Notes: generated by a model not told the origin, from the sequence alone. DNA of 64,000 nucleotides from Lumbricus terrestris (GCA_949752735.1 OX457036.1:19726246-19790245); one strand, 5' to 3'. Counted from the first letter of the stretch, positions 1-12,360 are shown. Program-made: numbers and translations.

Positions 1-2235
1 GCACTCATGTTCATGAAAAAGTTTGCTAGGTAAACTTTTTGTGAAATAGAATATTAACTATACTACCTTATGTAACCTGTATTCAAGAAACCTAATTCTA
101 ATTAACATTCAGTTGACTTTGTCCACTTTGCACTGAAACAAATTTTAAAGCACTGCATAAATTGCTGACATTAGACATGAACTACCTAATCTAAAGCAGC
201 TCTTTAATATTCGTCCCATCCCAAAATCGTTTAGAAAGACATCCAGCTGGCAGAAGATGAGTCAAGTGTTTGAAGAAATAATGCAGCAGATTTGCCAGCT
301 GCAGACTGCAATAAACTGTGCCACTGGGTCATAGCCAGCTTGCAATAGACACAGTGCATTGATTATCAGCTGAGAAGGGAATTAAATTCAAGGTTCTCCT
401 CATAGGGGAAGGCTTGATAGTACAGTAGCCAATGTGTACTTAGAAGCAATCTTGCTCCAATATTTCACTCTTCTGCCCCAACCAACTCACCAACTCAATG
501 AACTCATCCATTTATTGTACCACACCTTTTCCCATCAGTTTAAGCTGTAGAACCTTTGCAAAGTTTTAAAATGCACTGCAGAAGTATGTGATACCCAAAT
601 ACACACATGCATGCATACATACAAGCAGAGGCATCATGAAAGTAAGTGTAGTCATGACATATGTATAAAGCATATGTAAATTTTCAGATAGCAGGATTGT
701 AAACACGTATAAGTGAAGTACTAAGCTGCTGCTCACATGTGCATTAATCAGGAATCAAACACAACTAGTATAAATGGAAGAATACTTCATCTTCAGCTGC
801 ATAAATAGAACAAAGATGAGCAAATGACAACAGCAAGTACTCACTAGACAGACAATATAAAGGAAACATAAGAAGAATTTAACCTACAATCTGGGAAGCA
901 GCATGCTTCGCAGAAGTTTAGTTTAAAGTGTGGAACTAAAGTGTTACCTTTTTAGACTAAACACAAAAAAATCATCAGACTTGTAATTAGCAGAGGTCAT
1001 TCATCAACTCCCACCATCGCCTAATAGATGGAGTCAGAATCAACGATGCATTGAAAGCATTTTGCACATTTGATATTAGTTCAACAATGTCTCAGGTATT
1101 TTATTATAAGAAGCAATGGCTTTTAACACATAACTCATCTGCACATAAGCATCAAATCTTACAGTAAAACCCCATAACACAGCAAATGTCAGTGAGCTCT
1201 ATCCTATTATACAGGTAAGTTGTTACACCACACATGCCTCACCTGTAAACAACAAGTACAGTAAATAGCTCAATCTGTGGGCAAAAGCTGGCTGCCATTC
1301 AGAAACCACTTTTAAATAGGAATGCTCCATTCTGTCTGTGTTCATTCAATGTCATTCCTGCCTGTGGTGTTAAACGTCTGTGCGCCGAAGCTATTCATTT
1401 CAAGCATGGTCGTTCACACATGGTCAGCTTCAAATGAGCATCACAGCACAAACTAAAAATTTACAAAACTAACAGCCAACTCTTTGTGATCATAAGCTAT
1501 GACGAATGCCAAACATCAACGAATGCCAACCATAGAAAAACAAAGTCACTCCCACACAGAGGAACAAGTAAAAACGCTGTAGACCTGTCATGCCAGCCAG
1601 TGTCTTCTTTCTGACCAATCTGCTACAAACTGATTATACAGTCAGCCAATCCCAAAAGAACCGAATGCATAATGCATCCGCCTAAGGAAGAATCTCGGAA
1701 ATTAAGTAATGCCCTCGGAGACTGTCAGATTGCACCGTAAATGGAGGCGCATGTGCACAGCGGTCAGAGTCCATGAAATTAAAGCAGCGCAGACGGGATA
1801 ACAGGACCATAACTGATTAGACTGCACCAGACCTCCGAACTGCAGTAAAGACAGCGGCATATTAAAACTAGAACGTCACTGGCGCATGCAAACGCTATAC
1901 TACCATCCCAGCATGCCCTCTAAAATAATAAAACCCACCTGATAACTAAGGTGACATTGGCAAATGGCTGTCAGGCAAGTAAACTGAAGCTATCACTACA
2001 TCAGGTTTTGCCTGACACTAAGTGACTCACGCAACAACATGTATATATATTCATAAAACCACTGAAGTGTTTGCACAGCAGGCAAATCGGTGATAATCAG
2101 GTCTCTCGTTTGCTGCACACAGAACTGAAGGAGACCACCACAATCATTACTAGTGGGCTGCCCAATAACAAAGTCAGGCAACACCCATACAAAAACTGAT
2201 ACACCATCAGACTCACAGATAATTAGATTGCAGCT
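1..2235. other. No gene recognised; possible 3' UTR of a minus-strand gene
   Basis: AT-rich unique-looking sequence without a convincing exon. On the minus strand an AATAAA hexamer lies at 1105-1100, downstream of the candidate terminal exon at 2236-2301, so part of this stretch could be its 3' UTR. An open frame at about 1996-2230 minus has protein-like composition but follows a stop codon and has no recognised relative. Confidence 0.3.
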
Positions 2236-2301
2236 TTATGCCCACTGCATTTCTACCGCATCCGCACAGTGAAACTTAACTTCCACCCAGTCTAAGGTCT
2301 G
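2236..2301 (-). CDS. Candidate terminal coding exon of an unidentified gene
   Basis: On the minus strand a long pyrimidine tract ending TTCTCAG (2302-2325) is followed by 21 codons reading QTLDWVEVKFHCADAVEMQW plus A, then TAA. The acceptor is one of the best in the left 10 kb and the peptide looks coding (two tryptophans, mixed charge), but a frame this short can occur by chance. I do not recognise the protein. Upstream exons would have to lie between here and the putative promoter near 4.1 kb, and I could not identify them. Confidence 0.3.
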   Translation of the reverse strand, partial: QTLDWVEVKFHCADAVEMQWA

Positions 2302-3180
2302 CTGAGAACAGAGACAAGCAGAAGACTAAACTAAACATTCTATCCATTATCTTAAATACTTTGTCTCCTTTTATTATTCGGTGCTGTTATCAGCTAAATT
2401 GCAGCCAAGGAACTAATCATGACAGGAAAAGCTAGCAGCATTCCATCTCCATGTGCTCAAAAGAGGGAATGCAGATTTTTAAATGACATCCTTTGATCCT
2501 GGTGGCTCAGGAACGAGACTAATATAGTACTACCAAAAGAACCTGAGAATTCTCACTTTAAATGGTTTTTAACTCAGGAAACTCATGCAATCTAATGGCA
2601 AAACCCAGAGGAGCCCAGTGTGCCAGTTAAGTTGGGATATTGGACAAGAAATTATGCAAATACGATCAAATAAAGTAATAAATGTACTGAAACATAACAA
2701 AATGTCTGGTGTCTGTTGGAGAAATTCAGTTCTATATTGCACATTTTTCATAATGAGATGCAAAATTAGATAAATGATCCCCAATTTTGCAAAAGCTCCA
2801 ACTGTGTTAACCCCTGAGTAAGTAAATGATTAGCATAAAAATCGATTTTAACTCCGAGATTAAGTTAAATTATCAAATCATAACACTGTTCTCATATGAA
2901 AAATATTAATGTGTCAGAAGACAAAGTAGCAGTTCTTCCACAACAGAAAATCTTCAGGAATGTGCAAACCGAAGATTCTGGCACAAACTGTTGAGTGCCT
3001 ATGCACAATGAATACAGCACTGTTCAAAACATTGTTTAAATGGCTTAATTATTATTAGGAGTCAACAGGTCATTATTTTTCCTATAAAACGGCATCGCAA
3101 GGGTCCGTTAGGTACCGCGAGAGTCAGGGTTAAGGTCGTCATTAGAAAACAAGAGAAACCTTCCGCCGCATTAGCAATTT

Positions 3181-3245
3181 CTGCAGGCGTTGCGTGGCGG
3201 AATCCTCCGCCACAGAAGCACCACGCTTCTAAAACGCATGCAATA
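3181..3245. other. Two adjacent short inverted repeats
   Basis: GTGGCGGA and TCCGCCAC face each other across 4 bases, followed directly by GAAGC and GCTTC across 5 bases. The GC-rich island is set in AT-rich DNA. It could fold as two hairpins or be a degraded palindromic repeat. No known RNA family is recognised. Confidence 0.3.
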
Positions 3246-3918
3246 TGCATCAACTCAATACGAACCTGTGCGTGAGGCTAATTAACAAAAAAAACAATCC
3301 AAGTGACGCGAAACTTGCCCTACAGTTACATGACCTTGGTGAGCATTGCGATGATTTTTATATACCCAGCGATTAAGATACACAGTCCAAGCGAAGCAAT
3401 GACACGTTAAAGCATGCATTCATTCTAACACATTCCCAGTTAAAGTATACATACACAGGAACGGCCGCCGACGACGGTGTTTAAATCTGTTGTTTTCCTC
3501 GCTAATTATAACGAATGCAACGTCCAAAAAGTCAGACGGCCAAACGAAACCGGTTTTAACACTCAAAGCAATACAACGCAACGCAACGCCGCCTTCAAAA
3601 CTCCCGATCGAAAACTCAACAAGTTACATGTTGCTATCGGTGACGACACTAAAACGCCCAAGATAATTCTAAATTAAATTCACGAACTGCGGTTTAAAAG
3701 CGGGAAAATCTTCTTACATGTTTTTAATCCATGCAGATATAATAATAGCGTTCAATTAAATGATTAAATCATTTTATTTCTCGCTTATATCAACAGGCGA
3801 CATGACAGCTATCGACATTGCTGGCTGGCTGGCTAGGTCAACGTCATCACCAATGCTCTTTAGAAAATGACAGGCGCTTGACAATATCACATACAGGTAA
3901 AGATGACCAACAACAACT

Positions 3919-4140
3919 CACCTGCTGCACAATAAGAAGCGCAATTCTTGTCGCAGTAAATCCCGACCAGATGTGCGTTTGGGCAGTTGACGATGGCAGC
4001 AATACTTTGAACGGTTAGGAAAGATGAAAGTCAGACTGAAGCAAAACTTCAACCAAACCTCATCTTGCTCAAAGTTTCAGGTCAGACAGATCAGTCAGCG
4101 GCGGCGACACCGGTGACAACCAAGATGGCGACGCCTTTGG
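3919..4140 (-). promoter_or_regulatory. Possible minus-strand promoter and 5' non-coding exon
   Basis: Relatively GC-rich stretch with a CGCCATCTTG core at 4121-4132 (a YY1-like element, CCGCCATNTT type, often found at animal start sites). Reading left from it, the sequence reaches a textbook donor CAG followed by GTGAGT near 3919. Short ATG frames in between end quickly, so if transcribed it would be 5' UTR. On the plus strand the same site reads AAGATGGCG, so direction is uncertain. Confidence 0.25.
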
Positions 4141-5910
4141 CGAAATAGTTCCTCTGAAATGACTCACAAATTGAAAAACGTTCTTCTCTAGTCTGAAATA
4201 TAGTTCTTAATTCATTCAGAATAATATAAATTGAAACATTCCGGGGAATAAGCATGTAGTTATTCACTTTGGACTTAATTATGTAGAAAGCGCTCTTTAT
4301 TATTAGTTGCGTCTTGGATGGATTTTAGTAGGTAAGTATCTTACATAATTATGCGTAACATGATATCCATTAGGTCGTACATCTAACTTAATTTTAGCTT
4401 CATCTCTTGACCCACGGGAATTAATCACATAATTTATTGCAAATCACAACAAAACTTCATGTTCTTAGGCATAACTTTTGTCTTAGGCTGCATAGATTAG
4501 GCCTATTTCGCAAATCGACTAGGCCTACAATAGCTCGATCAGTCGATCTTGTTCCTAATTTTGACCCCGCGTCTGTAAAACAAAACCGATCGAGCAAGTT
4601 GCAGAACAGCAGATCATATTACTGAATCAGTAGGCCTATGCCTATGTGTGTGTAAATATATTATAGGCCTACGGTTAATTTATATATCTTAGCAACCTAC
4701 AGTACCAGCGCAGTGACAGGACTCTTACTCCGACTGTGATCCTGGGCCGATCCATGGTCGACTAGGAGCCGATCAAGCGCTAAAGGCACGGTGTTCGCGC
4801 CTAGACGGCTCTCGTCTCAGGCGGGTCAGGAAGACCCGTGAAATCATTAGTGAAAAACAGATGGTGGCATGACGCCTGTGATGTTGATAACGGTTTACTA
4901 ATGTCGTGGGGATGGGCTTGGGTGCATACGAGGTGTGCACGGCGGGAGGGGAAATGGAGGTGGTGTAAGTAGGGTGAGGAGACCAAGATTGTTATTATTG
5001 ATGTACATGTACATGTACATGTACATGTACTATACATTGTACATGTAGGCATCCACTGGTGGGAAGTTACATGTAGTTTTAAGGATGGCTATGATTTAAT
5101 GATTACAGAATACCTTGCCATGGTGTTATTTCTTTTCTAATAATTATATATACTTGAATTGTATGCAAAACAAAATGGTTGACTTGTTAAAAAAGCAAAC
5201 TAATTCTAGTATGTGTTATAAAATATAACAACATAACAAATTATTGCAGTAATCAGCACCAAATGAATGAATTTGTTCATCGTATCTACGTGAAAGTTTT
5301 GGGGTGCAAATTGCACCCCCGATGCAAATGTGCTGGCAAAAATTGACGTGAACTCTTTTTTTATATTTTCTACATGACTATATGAGAAAATTGTACGCTT
5401 ACAATGTCCTAGATAATAACTGCTGAAATTTTAAAAATAACACGTAAGCAGCCATAAGAACGGCCTTGGGGTGCATTTTGCACCCCAAAGTACCATCGAG
5501 GGTTAAGGGTGAGTAAGATTGTGGAGTTACATGTACATGTACATGTAGAATATTAATAGGTGGTTAAGAAGTGAGATGAGATCCAGGGAGATGAAGAAGC
5601 TCAGAGAAGCTTATCGAGTCAGTCCCCCTAAATAATGAATCTGAAGGATAAGCAGAGGCTGTGATTCACCCGGTCAACTAGCAGAGCTAGAAAATATTTA
5701 AAAGTAACTGACAAAAGTTAACAATCATTATCTTCAGATGTATTTAATAATAGCTGTTTTAGTACTTTTCTGAATGTACATGTATGGTTGGATTGGCAGG
5801 CACGAGTAGTTGTAAGGTTACTGTTCCCTATTGGTCCTAGGCCTCTACACAGAAGTCTAACCACGTTCGTTATAAGACGCTTTATTTATTAGCTGACTAT
5901 ACTGCTACGT
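4141..5910. other. Intergenic; no gene seen
   Basis: AT-rich sequence without convincing exons. It holds TAGGCCTA palindromes (about 4500-4680) and (TACATG)n runs at about 4999-5047 and 5528-5549. The phrase GGGGTGCA(A/T)(A/T)TTGCACCCC is nearly palindromic at 5300-5320 and recurs at 5468-5487. Confidence 0.5.
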
Positions 5911-5913
5911 ACA

Positions 5914-6148
5914 TGAATGAATGAATGGATGAATTTCTATAGCGCCCCTTCAAGCCATCCTCTACTCAGAGGCGCTCCCAACTACTGCGCGGACACTGTG
6001 TTGGAATTTTCACGCCGAAGCGCAGTGAGCGTGAGTTGTGAGTAAAGGACTTGCTCAAGGTCCCTATACGCAATGGCTCGAGGCGAGGTTTGTACTCGCG
6101 ACCTATCGATCCTCGATCAACGACGCTACCTCGGAGCCACCGCGCCCC
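5914..6148 (-). repeat. SINE family 1, near full length
   Basis: Minus-strand copy of the commonest SINE here. The 3' end (left) is an ATGA array followed by TATAGCGCCCCTTCAAG, then ACTCAGAGGCGCTCCCAAC, and the tRNA-like head lies at the right near GGAGCCACCGCGCCCC. It abuts a Gypsy integrase remnant broken by (TACATG)n. Confidence 0.8.
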
Positions 6149-6600
6149 ACATGTACATGTACAGCGGGAGACAGCGTCTTTGATTGCGGCGACGATGCCT
6201 GGATCATATACATGTACATGTACATTGTACATGTACATGTACATGTACATGTACATTTGTACATGTACTGCCTCTTGGGCCCGGCGTATGCAGCCATTAA
6301 CCCCGATATGGGTGGAATGGAGACGTTTCAAAATGTCTTCCCTAGCGGGTCCCGGCATAATGACCCGTAGATCCTTGAAAGCCAACCCGCCGCTCGTGAT
6401 GAGTTCGTCGGCGAATCCGGCATAAGGCTTAATTGCCTCTGGTACGGCCGTCCCTTTGGGTGGCCAGCCCGATTTGATCTGTTTGAGCAGCAGCTTGTAA
6501 TCTGTGTCTACAGTATCTGCACTGCTGCTATCAAAGCGTCGATTGTCTGCTGTGACGCGACAAGGCTGAGTTCCTCCAGCTGGTGTTCGTCCGTTAACGC
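6149..6600 (-). pseudogene. Ty3/Gypsy pol remnant (integrase zinc-binding region) broken by TACATG repeats
   Basis: A minus-strand frame resembles the region between RNase H and integrase of Gypsy elements. It is a lysine-rich linker with SGWP, then a conserved block containing VIMPGPAREDILKRLHSTH and C-x-R-R-A-x-E, the zinc-binding H-H part of integrase. The zinc-binding region is then interrupted by a long (TACATG)n array (about 6207-6267). Recognisable integrase residues (PGIVAAIK) resume beyond it, followed by another short TACATG run beside the cysteine pair. No LTRs or other domains are present, so this is a dead fragment. Confidence 0.7.
6207..6267. repeat. (TACATG)n array inside Gypsy remnant
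   Basis: Hexanucleotide TACATG repeats with a TACATTGTACATG centre. The same structure recurs near 5033 and 9795. Confidence 0.9.
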
Positions 6601-6628
6601 GGCAATTTACGCTGGGATCTGCGTTGCC

Positions 6629-7290
6629 TCATTTGGTTCGAGAGGGGGGTATGCTCGAGACATTGATTATTCTATTCGGTCCTGTAAAGATTATATAATT
6701 GGTTTTATTAGGATTAAGTGATAAGAAATTAGAGTTAAACCAGTTTGTAAGTAAAGTGATCTCATGATTCATAGATTTAATAAGGCATAAGTGACTAGAA
6801 TTAGGCCTAGTAATAAAGGCCGTAGTATCATCAGCAAATAAATATAGTTTAAGTTTGTTATAACAAGTAGTAATGTCATTTAGGCCTATATAAATAAGAA
6901 ATAAGAGAGGGCCTAGAATGGAACCTTGATGAACACCGCATAATATGTGGGCCAGTTTAAAATGGGTATTAGAAAAGAAGACCTGTTGGGTACGACTAGT
7001 CAGGTAAGATTTAAACCAGTCAAGAGTGATGCCTCTAACACCATAATAAGACAATTTATCAAATAAAATGTTATGCTGAATAGTATCGAAAGCTTTAGAT
7101 AGATCCAAAAATACTCCAATAGAAATCAAACGATTAATTATCAATAGCCTCTGAAATTTTATCAACCACCTCAATTGAGGCATGGGATGTGGAGTGACCT
7201 TTACTAAAGCCAAATTGGTACGGATAAAAAAGGTTATTTCTATCAAGGTGATCAGTTAATCTAGTATGCATATAAACGGTGCAACACTTT
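6629..7290 (-). pseudogene. Non-LTR retrotransposon reverse transcriptase fragment, frameshifted
   Basis: Minus-strand RT domain with motif A ([11 protein letters not shown]), motif B ([14 protein letters not shown]), motif C (FADDT) and the [12 protein letters not shown] stretch. The N-terminal part ([12 protein letters not shown]) is in another frame, and the two meet near 7120-7135, so there is at least one frameshift. No endonuclease or ORF1 is visible. The motifs fit the Jockey/CR1/RTE group broadly, and I cannot assign a clade. Confidence 0.85.
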
Positions 7291-8431
7291 TAATAATAGG
7301 CTAACCACTGTGTCTGCAGGCCTAATTGACAGACTGTTGTGGCGAATGTTGGTCAATCAGAACTGTGGCGGTTTTAGCCTTAAAATCTCAGGGAGAAAAT
7401 TAACAAATTGACGAAGTGTGACAAACATTGACTGACACGACATGGAATCAGAAGAGGGTTCGAGGGAGGTGACTACCCATCCAAGCTCAAAGTCGTCTTT
7501 AAATCTGAGTACAAAACTACATGTACTGTACATGTATGAGGCATTAACATACGCGGAAGAAGATTATTACACTGTCCATTGTGCTATAGCCTGTTAGTAT
7601 TATAGCTTTTTACTATGAATATATACACAACTAGATGTTTTGTCGGCGCTAGCGCCTATGCCTATAGTGGGTTAAACCAGGGTTTTAACCAGATAAAATG
7701 GATAAAAATGGATTAAGTCTTTCCTACAAATTCACTGAAAAATGAACAGGGTCGAGGCCATGTACGGCCGCTATAGAAATTCTTGATTACATGTAGCCTA
7801 CATTTACGAAGTAGGCGCCAGTACCCCTATTTTTCACTGGGCGCAAGCTGCGCCCGCCATGTATAGGGATAGAAGCCCCTGAATCGAGACCCCTTTTTAT
7901 AATGTGAATAAAACAGGCTACATTTAGGTTCTTCTTAATTTCTCATGCTTTGACTATATATAGTGGACTAAATGGATATTCCAAACAGTACTGAAGAATT
8001 CATCCATTAACTTCCTCGTATCCCGCAGTGCGTTTGCAGGCGGTGTAGTAAAGCTATACTTACTTACTTACTTACTTACTTAAATAAATGAACTATCTAG
8101 CTAGGCCCACCATAAATAATCCAGCGCATTTGGATGACGTCATGCATGTTTGCAAAAGATTAATAAATAGTAATAAGTGATATTAAGACAATGTAATTAT
8201 TAAGTTGTTTACTACGGAGATGAAACCAAACAAAAACTGCAGAGAACACAAAAAGCAATAAATTGCTTATTTATCACGAACGCCATCACACAGCGATTAA
8301 CTACTGAAAATGAAAACGTTTAAGTCATTTCTGGTTCAAACCTTTCTAAAAGTAAAATACTACACTAATTAAGTGAGAAATAGTAAAATGGAGTCTCTTG
8401 TAGACGCAATGTGCTGTGAAAGTTAACAGTG
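7291..8431. other. Intergenic; LINE-tail-like fragment
   Basis: No gene seen. At 8022-8083 the phrase GCAGTGCGTTTGCAGGCG followed by a CTTA array resembles another copy at 47575-47632, which looks like the 3' end of a LINE. Confidence 0.4.
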
Positions 8432-9064
8432 TTAATACGGTCCCAGTTGAAGCCATTCATGCTTTTTAAGGCTGACTTTAAACAGGTAGCGTACATCTGT
8501 GTTAATTTTCTCAACACACTTCATCCACATTGCTCTGCGTGGACCGTCGTGTAGCTGAGGATACAACACAAACACTGCCGTCTTGATTATACTCATTTTG
8601 GTTTCGTCGAATGGTTTCTTCAGTTCAGAGGTCGATCGACTCGAACCCGCCCCACCCCCGGTATATCCTCCCCCCAAGCAATTGCGCCCAACTAGATCTT
8701 GTAGGCTAAAGAGTTCAAAGACTGCCCATTTGGCCAGTGAGGGCGCATCTCGCAATTCCCGACGCTCATTTATGCTTTTAATATCATCCGTATCAAAGCG
8801 ATATGGGGGTTCATTTTCGAATAGGTTAAGCACTAACTGCTTGCACATGTGTGCTGATAATGCACGCCCTGTGACAAATGCAGCAGCCTTCACACGCATC
8901 AGTCGGACATCCGTGAAAACCTCGTCCCGCGCACGGTTTACATGTCTGTTGGACGTGTTCTGTCCACCAATCTCGCCCAGTCGCTTATTTACGTGAATGA
9001 ACATTTCACTTAGCTGGGAAATTTTCTTGCTCTGTTCCTCAACTGTCTTGTTGATCTGCTGCAC
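8432..9064 (-). CDS. BEN-domain-like protein, 5' end missing or unspliced
   Basis: A 210-codon minus-strand frame ending in TAA. The N-terminal 35 residues look like a coiled coil (VEEQSKKISQLSEMF). The C-terminal half resembles a BEN domain: WAVFELFSLQDLVGRNCLGG, then LKKPFDETKMSIIKTAVF and WMKCVEKINTDVRYLF, with the spacing of hydrophobic, glycine and I-N-x-x-(C/V)-R positions of the family. BEN domains bind DNA or chromatin. There is no ATG at the start: a TAA immediately precedes the first codon and the first in-frame ATG is about residue 21. Either translation starts there or this is a downstream exon after a CAG acceptor near 9059. A GTAT-rich repeat tract lies directly upstream. It may be a retained exon or a mobile or processed copy. 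Confidence 0.55.
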   Translation of the reverse strand: MQQINKTVEEQSKKISQLSEMFIHVNKRLGEIGGQNTSNRHVNRARDEVFTDVRLMRVKAAAFVTGRALSAHMCKQLVLNLFENEPPYRFDTDDIKSINERRELRDAPSLAKWAVFELFSLQDLVGRNCLGGGYTGGGAGSSRSTSELKKPFDETKMSIIKTAVFVLYPQLHDGPRRAMWMKCVEKINTDVRYLFKVSLKKHEWLQLGPY

Positions 9065-9299
9065 TTATAGTCGTTGGTATGTACATGTAAGTACATGTAT
9101 GCAGGCACGTATATGTGAATTTATGCATGCATGTATAAATGTATGTGTGCATGCATGTATTTATGCATGTATATACATGTATGTATCTATGCATGTATAC
9201 ACTGTATATATGCATGTATGTACAGTATGTATAGAAAAGTCCTGCTAAACGGACCACCTGGAAGTCTGCCATAGTCACCATACATTGTAGCTGTTGGTA

Positions 9300-9500
9300 T
9301 GCATATAATTATGCATCCACGTAAGTTAGTATGTATGTATGTATGTATGTATGTATGTATGTATGTATGTATGTATGTATGTATGTATGTATGTATGTAT
9401 GTATGTATGTATGTACATGTATGTATGTATGTATGTATGTATGTATGTATGTATGTATGTATGTATGTATGTATGTATGTATGTACATGTATACATATAT
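9300..9500. repeat. (GTAT)n microsatellite, about 155 bp
   Basis: Uninterrupted GTAT repeats from about 9331 to 9483 with one ACAT break near 9415. The long open frames of M-Y-V-C in all directions are artefacts of this repeat. Imperfect GTAT/ATGT repeats extend from about 9080 to 9665. Confidence 0.95.
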
Positions 9501-9730
9501 ACATAAAAATATATGTGTATAGACAGGTTCTGCGAATTGGGCCAGCTCTGTCTGCTATAGTCACTTTTGCTGTTGGTATGTATGTACATGTATGTATGTA
9601 CATGTATGCATGTACATGTATGTATGTATGTAGGTATGTATGTATGTAAGTATGTGTGTATGTATTATATATAATATAATATAATAATATAATATATAAT
9701 ATAATAATATATGATATAATTATAATTTAA

Positions 9731-9782
9731 TCAATTTTTATAGCGCCCCTTCAAGTCACCGTCTACTCAGAAGCACTCCCAA
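9731..9782 (-). repeat. SINE family 1 fragment, cut by TACATG repeat
   Basis: TATAGCGCCCCTTCAAG through AAGCACTCCCAAC, then an abrupt junction with (ACATGT)n at 9783. Confidence 0.75.
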
Positions 9783-9829
9783 CATGTACATGTACATGTA
9801 CATTGTAGGCCTACGTGCTTCAGCCGTAG

Positions 9830-12360
9830 TTGAACTGATCCAGACTGCACAGCGGCAACGTGGCTATTGACATGCATTCAAGCGTACACATGTACATGTA
9901 CATGTATAGAGCAGATGGCATTAATTAGTTTATCTTTGACACCCGGCTAATGTCTTCATAATTACGGTCTCCCGGGGAGTTAGAAGACTCACTCTGGTCG
10001 ACCTCTGAGCTACTCGCTCGCGTTTAAGGTCCTAACCCGGCGTGAATAACGTACTTTCGGCAGCCGTTAGCTATTTTCTCGTGGCAACGTTCACGCCGCA
10101 TAACGTTACACGTACGGCAGGGTTAGCTGGTCGTTAGGGCCGGAGGGGGTCCAGTAACGAAACTAGTACTGTAGTTGACATGTCATATTCATTTAGGTGA
10201 TTTGAATTTGCAAAGCATCAAGGCTATAGGGCCAGGCCAATAATAAATGATAGGCTAAAGTAAAGTATTAGGACCTATAAGCCTTGGTCTATGCCAAATG
10301 GACTATATAGGCCTATACACTTTGGGCTTAGCCTAGGCCTATGCGATTAGGTTATAGGCCTTTGAGCATTGCGAATTTGTATAGGGTTGCTGAAAGTAGA
10401 TTGATTTTTAGGATAACCAAGCCTAATATTAAATTATTCGCGATCACTTGGAATTAAGCTATCGGAACCGCAAAATAGAGCCATGTGTGATTAAATAGTT
10501 AGGCCGAGAATAGCCTAAATAGTAAAGATAGTCAGACCAAGCATACAAAATTAAGGTGGAAAAGATAAAGCAGTTAGCCTAGTCTTAGCCTAAGCCTGGA
10601 GGTGGCGTAAATTCAACTTTCGGTCTCTGCAGATTAGGCCTACTCGAACCTGTCTAGTCTTTTCTTGCTTTGTTATAAAGCTCCGAGCGAAATTCTGTCT
10701 TGCAGAGTAGAGTCATCGATATTTATATTTAGGTTTATTAATATCGATGAGTAGAGTAGAGTACATATGTGGGTCCTCGCACCTGCCTGTAGGCTGTAGC
10801 CCGGTATAGGCAACCAACTTAAAAGTTACGCTCCATGGCTCTCCAAGATTCCGACATATGATAATTGACATTGTGATTTGCGCAGGTTCTGGCCACTGTA
10901 GGACCTAAATGTGAAGCCCGAAAATCGGAATAGCCTATATACAGGACTAGGCCTAATTTATTGTATCTGGGATTCATACTAAAGAAGCCCATAGGCCTAT
11001 GCCGCCAAAATCCGCCGAATTTGATGGTTGTATCAGACTTAGAATTTAGCGTGGAAAGCAATTAAGGTTAGGTCGACCTATTATAGGAATTAGGCCTAAT
11101 ACGCCTATTAATAAAGAATAGACCCATAGGCTAAATTTTCCAAAATACACAAACTTTATTTAAAAATCTCGAGACTCTTCTATGCATGTGAGGACTGAGG
11201 AGGGCAGGAGGCCTTGGCCAAATGGACTTGTTGAGCCCCTGATAAACTCCGCCCATGACTGGAGAGGGGAGTCAGACGTTGATTTAGGCCTACATGGACT
11301 TTGGCTGCGCAATGAGGACTTTACTATGGGTTCCTAAGAAAGATTGGGGGTTGATCCCCAGAATTCCCAACAATTTTCACCCTGTAGCCTATTTAGGACT
11401 AGCTTAGGCCTATATGTATACATTTCCCCGATCGATCTATGTCGGCAGCGCATCTGCTTCGGAATATTGATAGAGCGCTATATAATTTTGATTGATTTTT
11501 GATTGATTGGTATGCCAATTGTTATAGGCCTATTTTAGATCTTTATAATTTAGGCCTATTCAGCTAGCTGTAAGCCAATCAGTCTACCACAATAGCAATA
11601 AGCCTATAATGGCGTCAGAATGGGCCCTAAAGAGTAAAGGCGTCAAGTTGCTTAATTGGGCTATGGCCGCTATGCATATGCGCTCAGTCAAAGCAAAATC
11701 GATAGGCCTATATCGAAGTATGATTATAGGTCTAATATTCAGTTCCAAGTCAGGATCCAAGGTCAGACAGACATGCAGACAGTCAGACGCTTATTGACTT
11801 AGCCTACATGTAGGCCTAGTTTACGATAGACACTTTTGGCAGTGTTAAGAACTTAAGGCAGATAGGCTTAGGCCTAATGAATAGGAAAGCACTCTGACTC
11901 AGGATTTGCAGACAGAATTGATTTCAGTTTTAAGTAATTATAGGCTAAAGATCGCGGAGACGTCACCTCATAGAAATTGTTGCAAGCTACCAGAAAATTC
12001 TGCCTAGGCCTATAGGCCTATGCTATTATTATTATTATAGGGCCTAATCACAATGGTAGAGGCTATATAGCAATCTCTGCACAGGTCTCATGTACATAAA
12101 ATTGCCCTAAGGCGAGTAAGGCCTATTCCTATACACCACACATGTTCACATTAGAGTGATGGCTGGTTTGCAAATTCTACGACACTGTATTCGTATTTTT
12201 AAAATGATGTCCCTCGATCAGGCATGTATGGTGTATTCACTTCTAACATCCATATGTCGAAGATGAGTCATATGGGCATTCTAAGAACCTTGGGCCACCT
12301 GTATTAATCTAGAGCGTACGTAGGGCCTAGGCCTACATGCAGCCACTACAATATTGATAG
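9830..12360. other. Intergenic tract dense in TAGGCCTA palindromes
   Basis: No gene recognised. The octamer TAGGCCTA and near forms (TAGGCCTAT, TTAGGCCTA) occur over and over from about 10260 to 12350, far more often than in the dynein introns. Confidence 0.5.

Noticed and set aside
1996..2230. Open minus-strand frame with protein-like composition (PDFVIGQPTSNDCGG)
   Set aside because: It begins right after the stop of the candidate terminal exon and would need its own acceptor, which I do not see. It is more likely 3' UTR or a chance frame.
9187..9649. Several open frames of M-Y-V-C and Y-I-H-T repeats on both strands
   Set aside because: All are products of the GTAT/ATAC microsatellite, which lacks stops in several frames.
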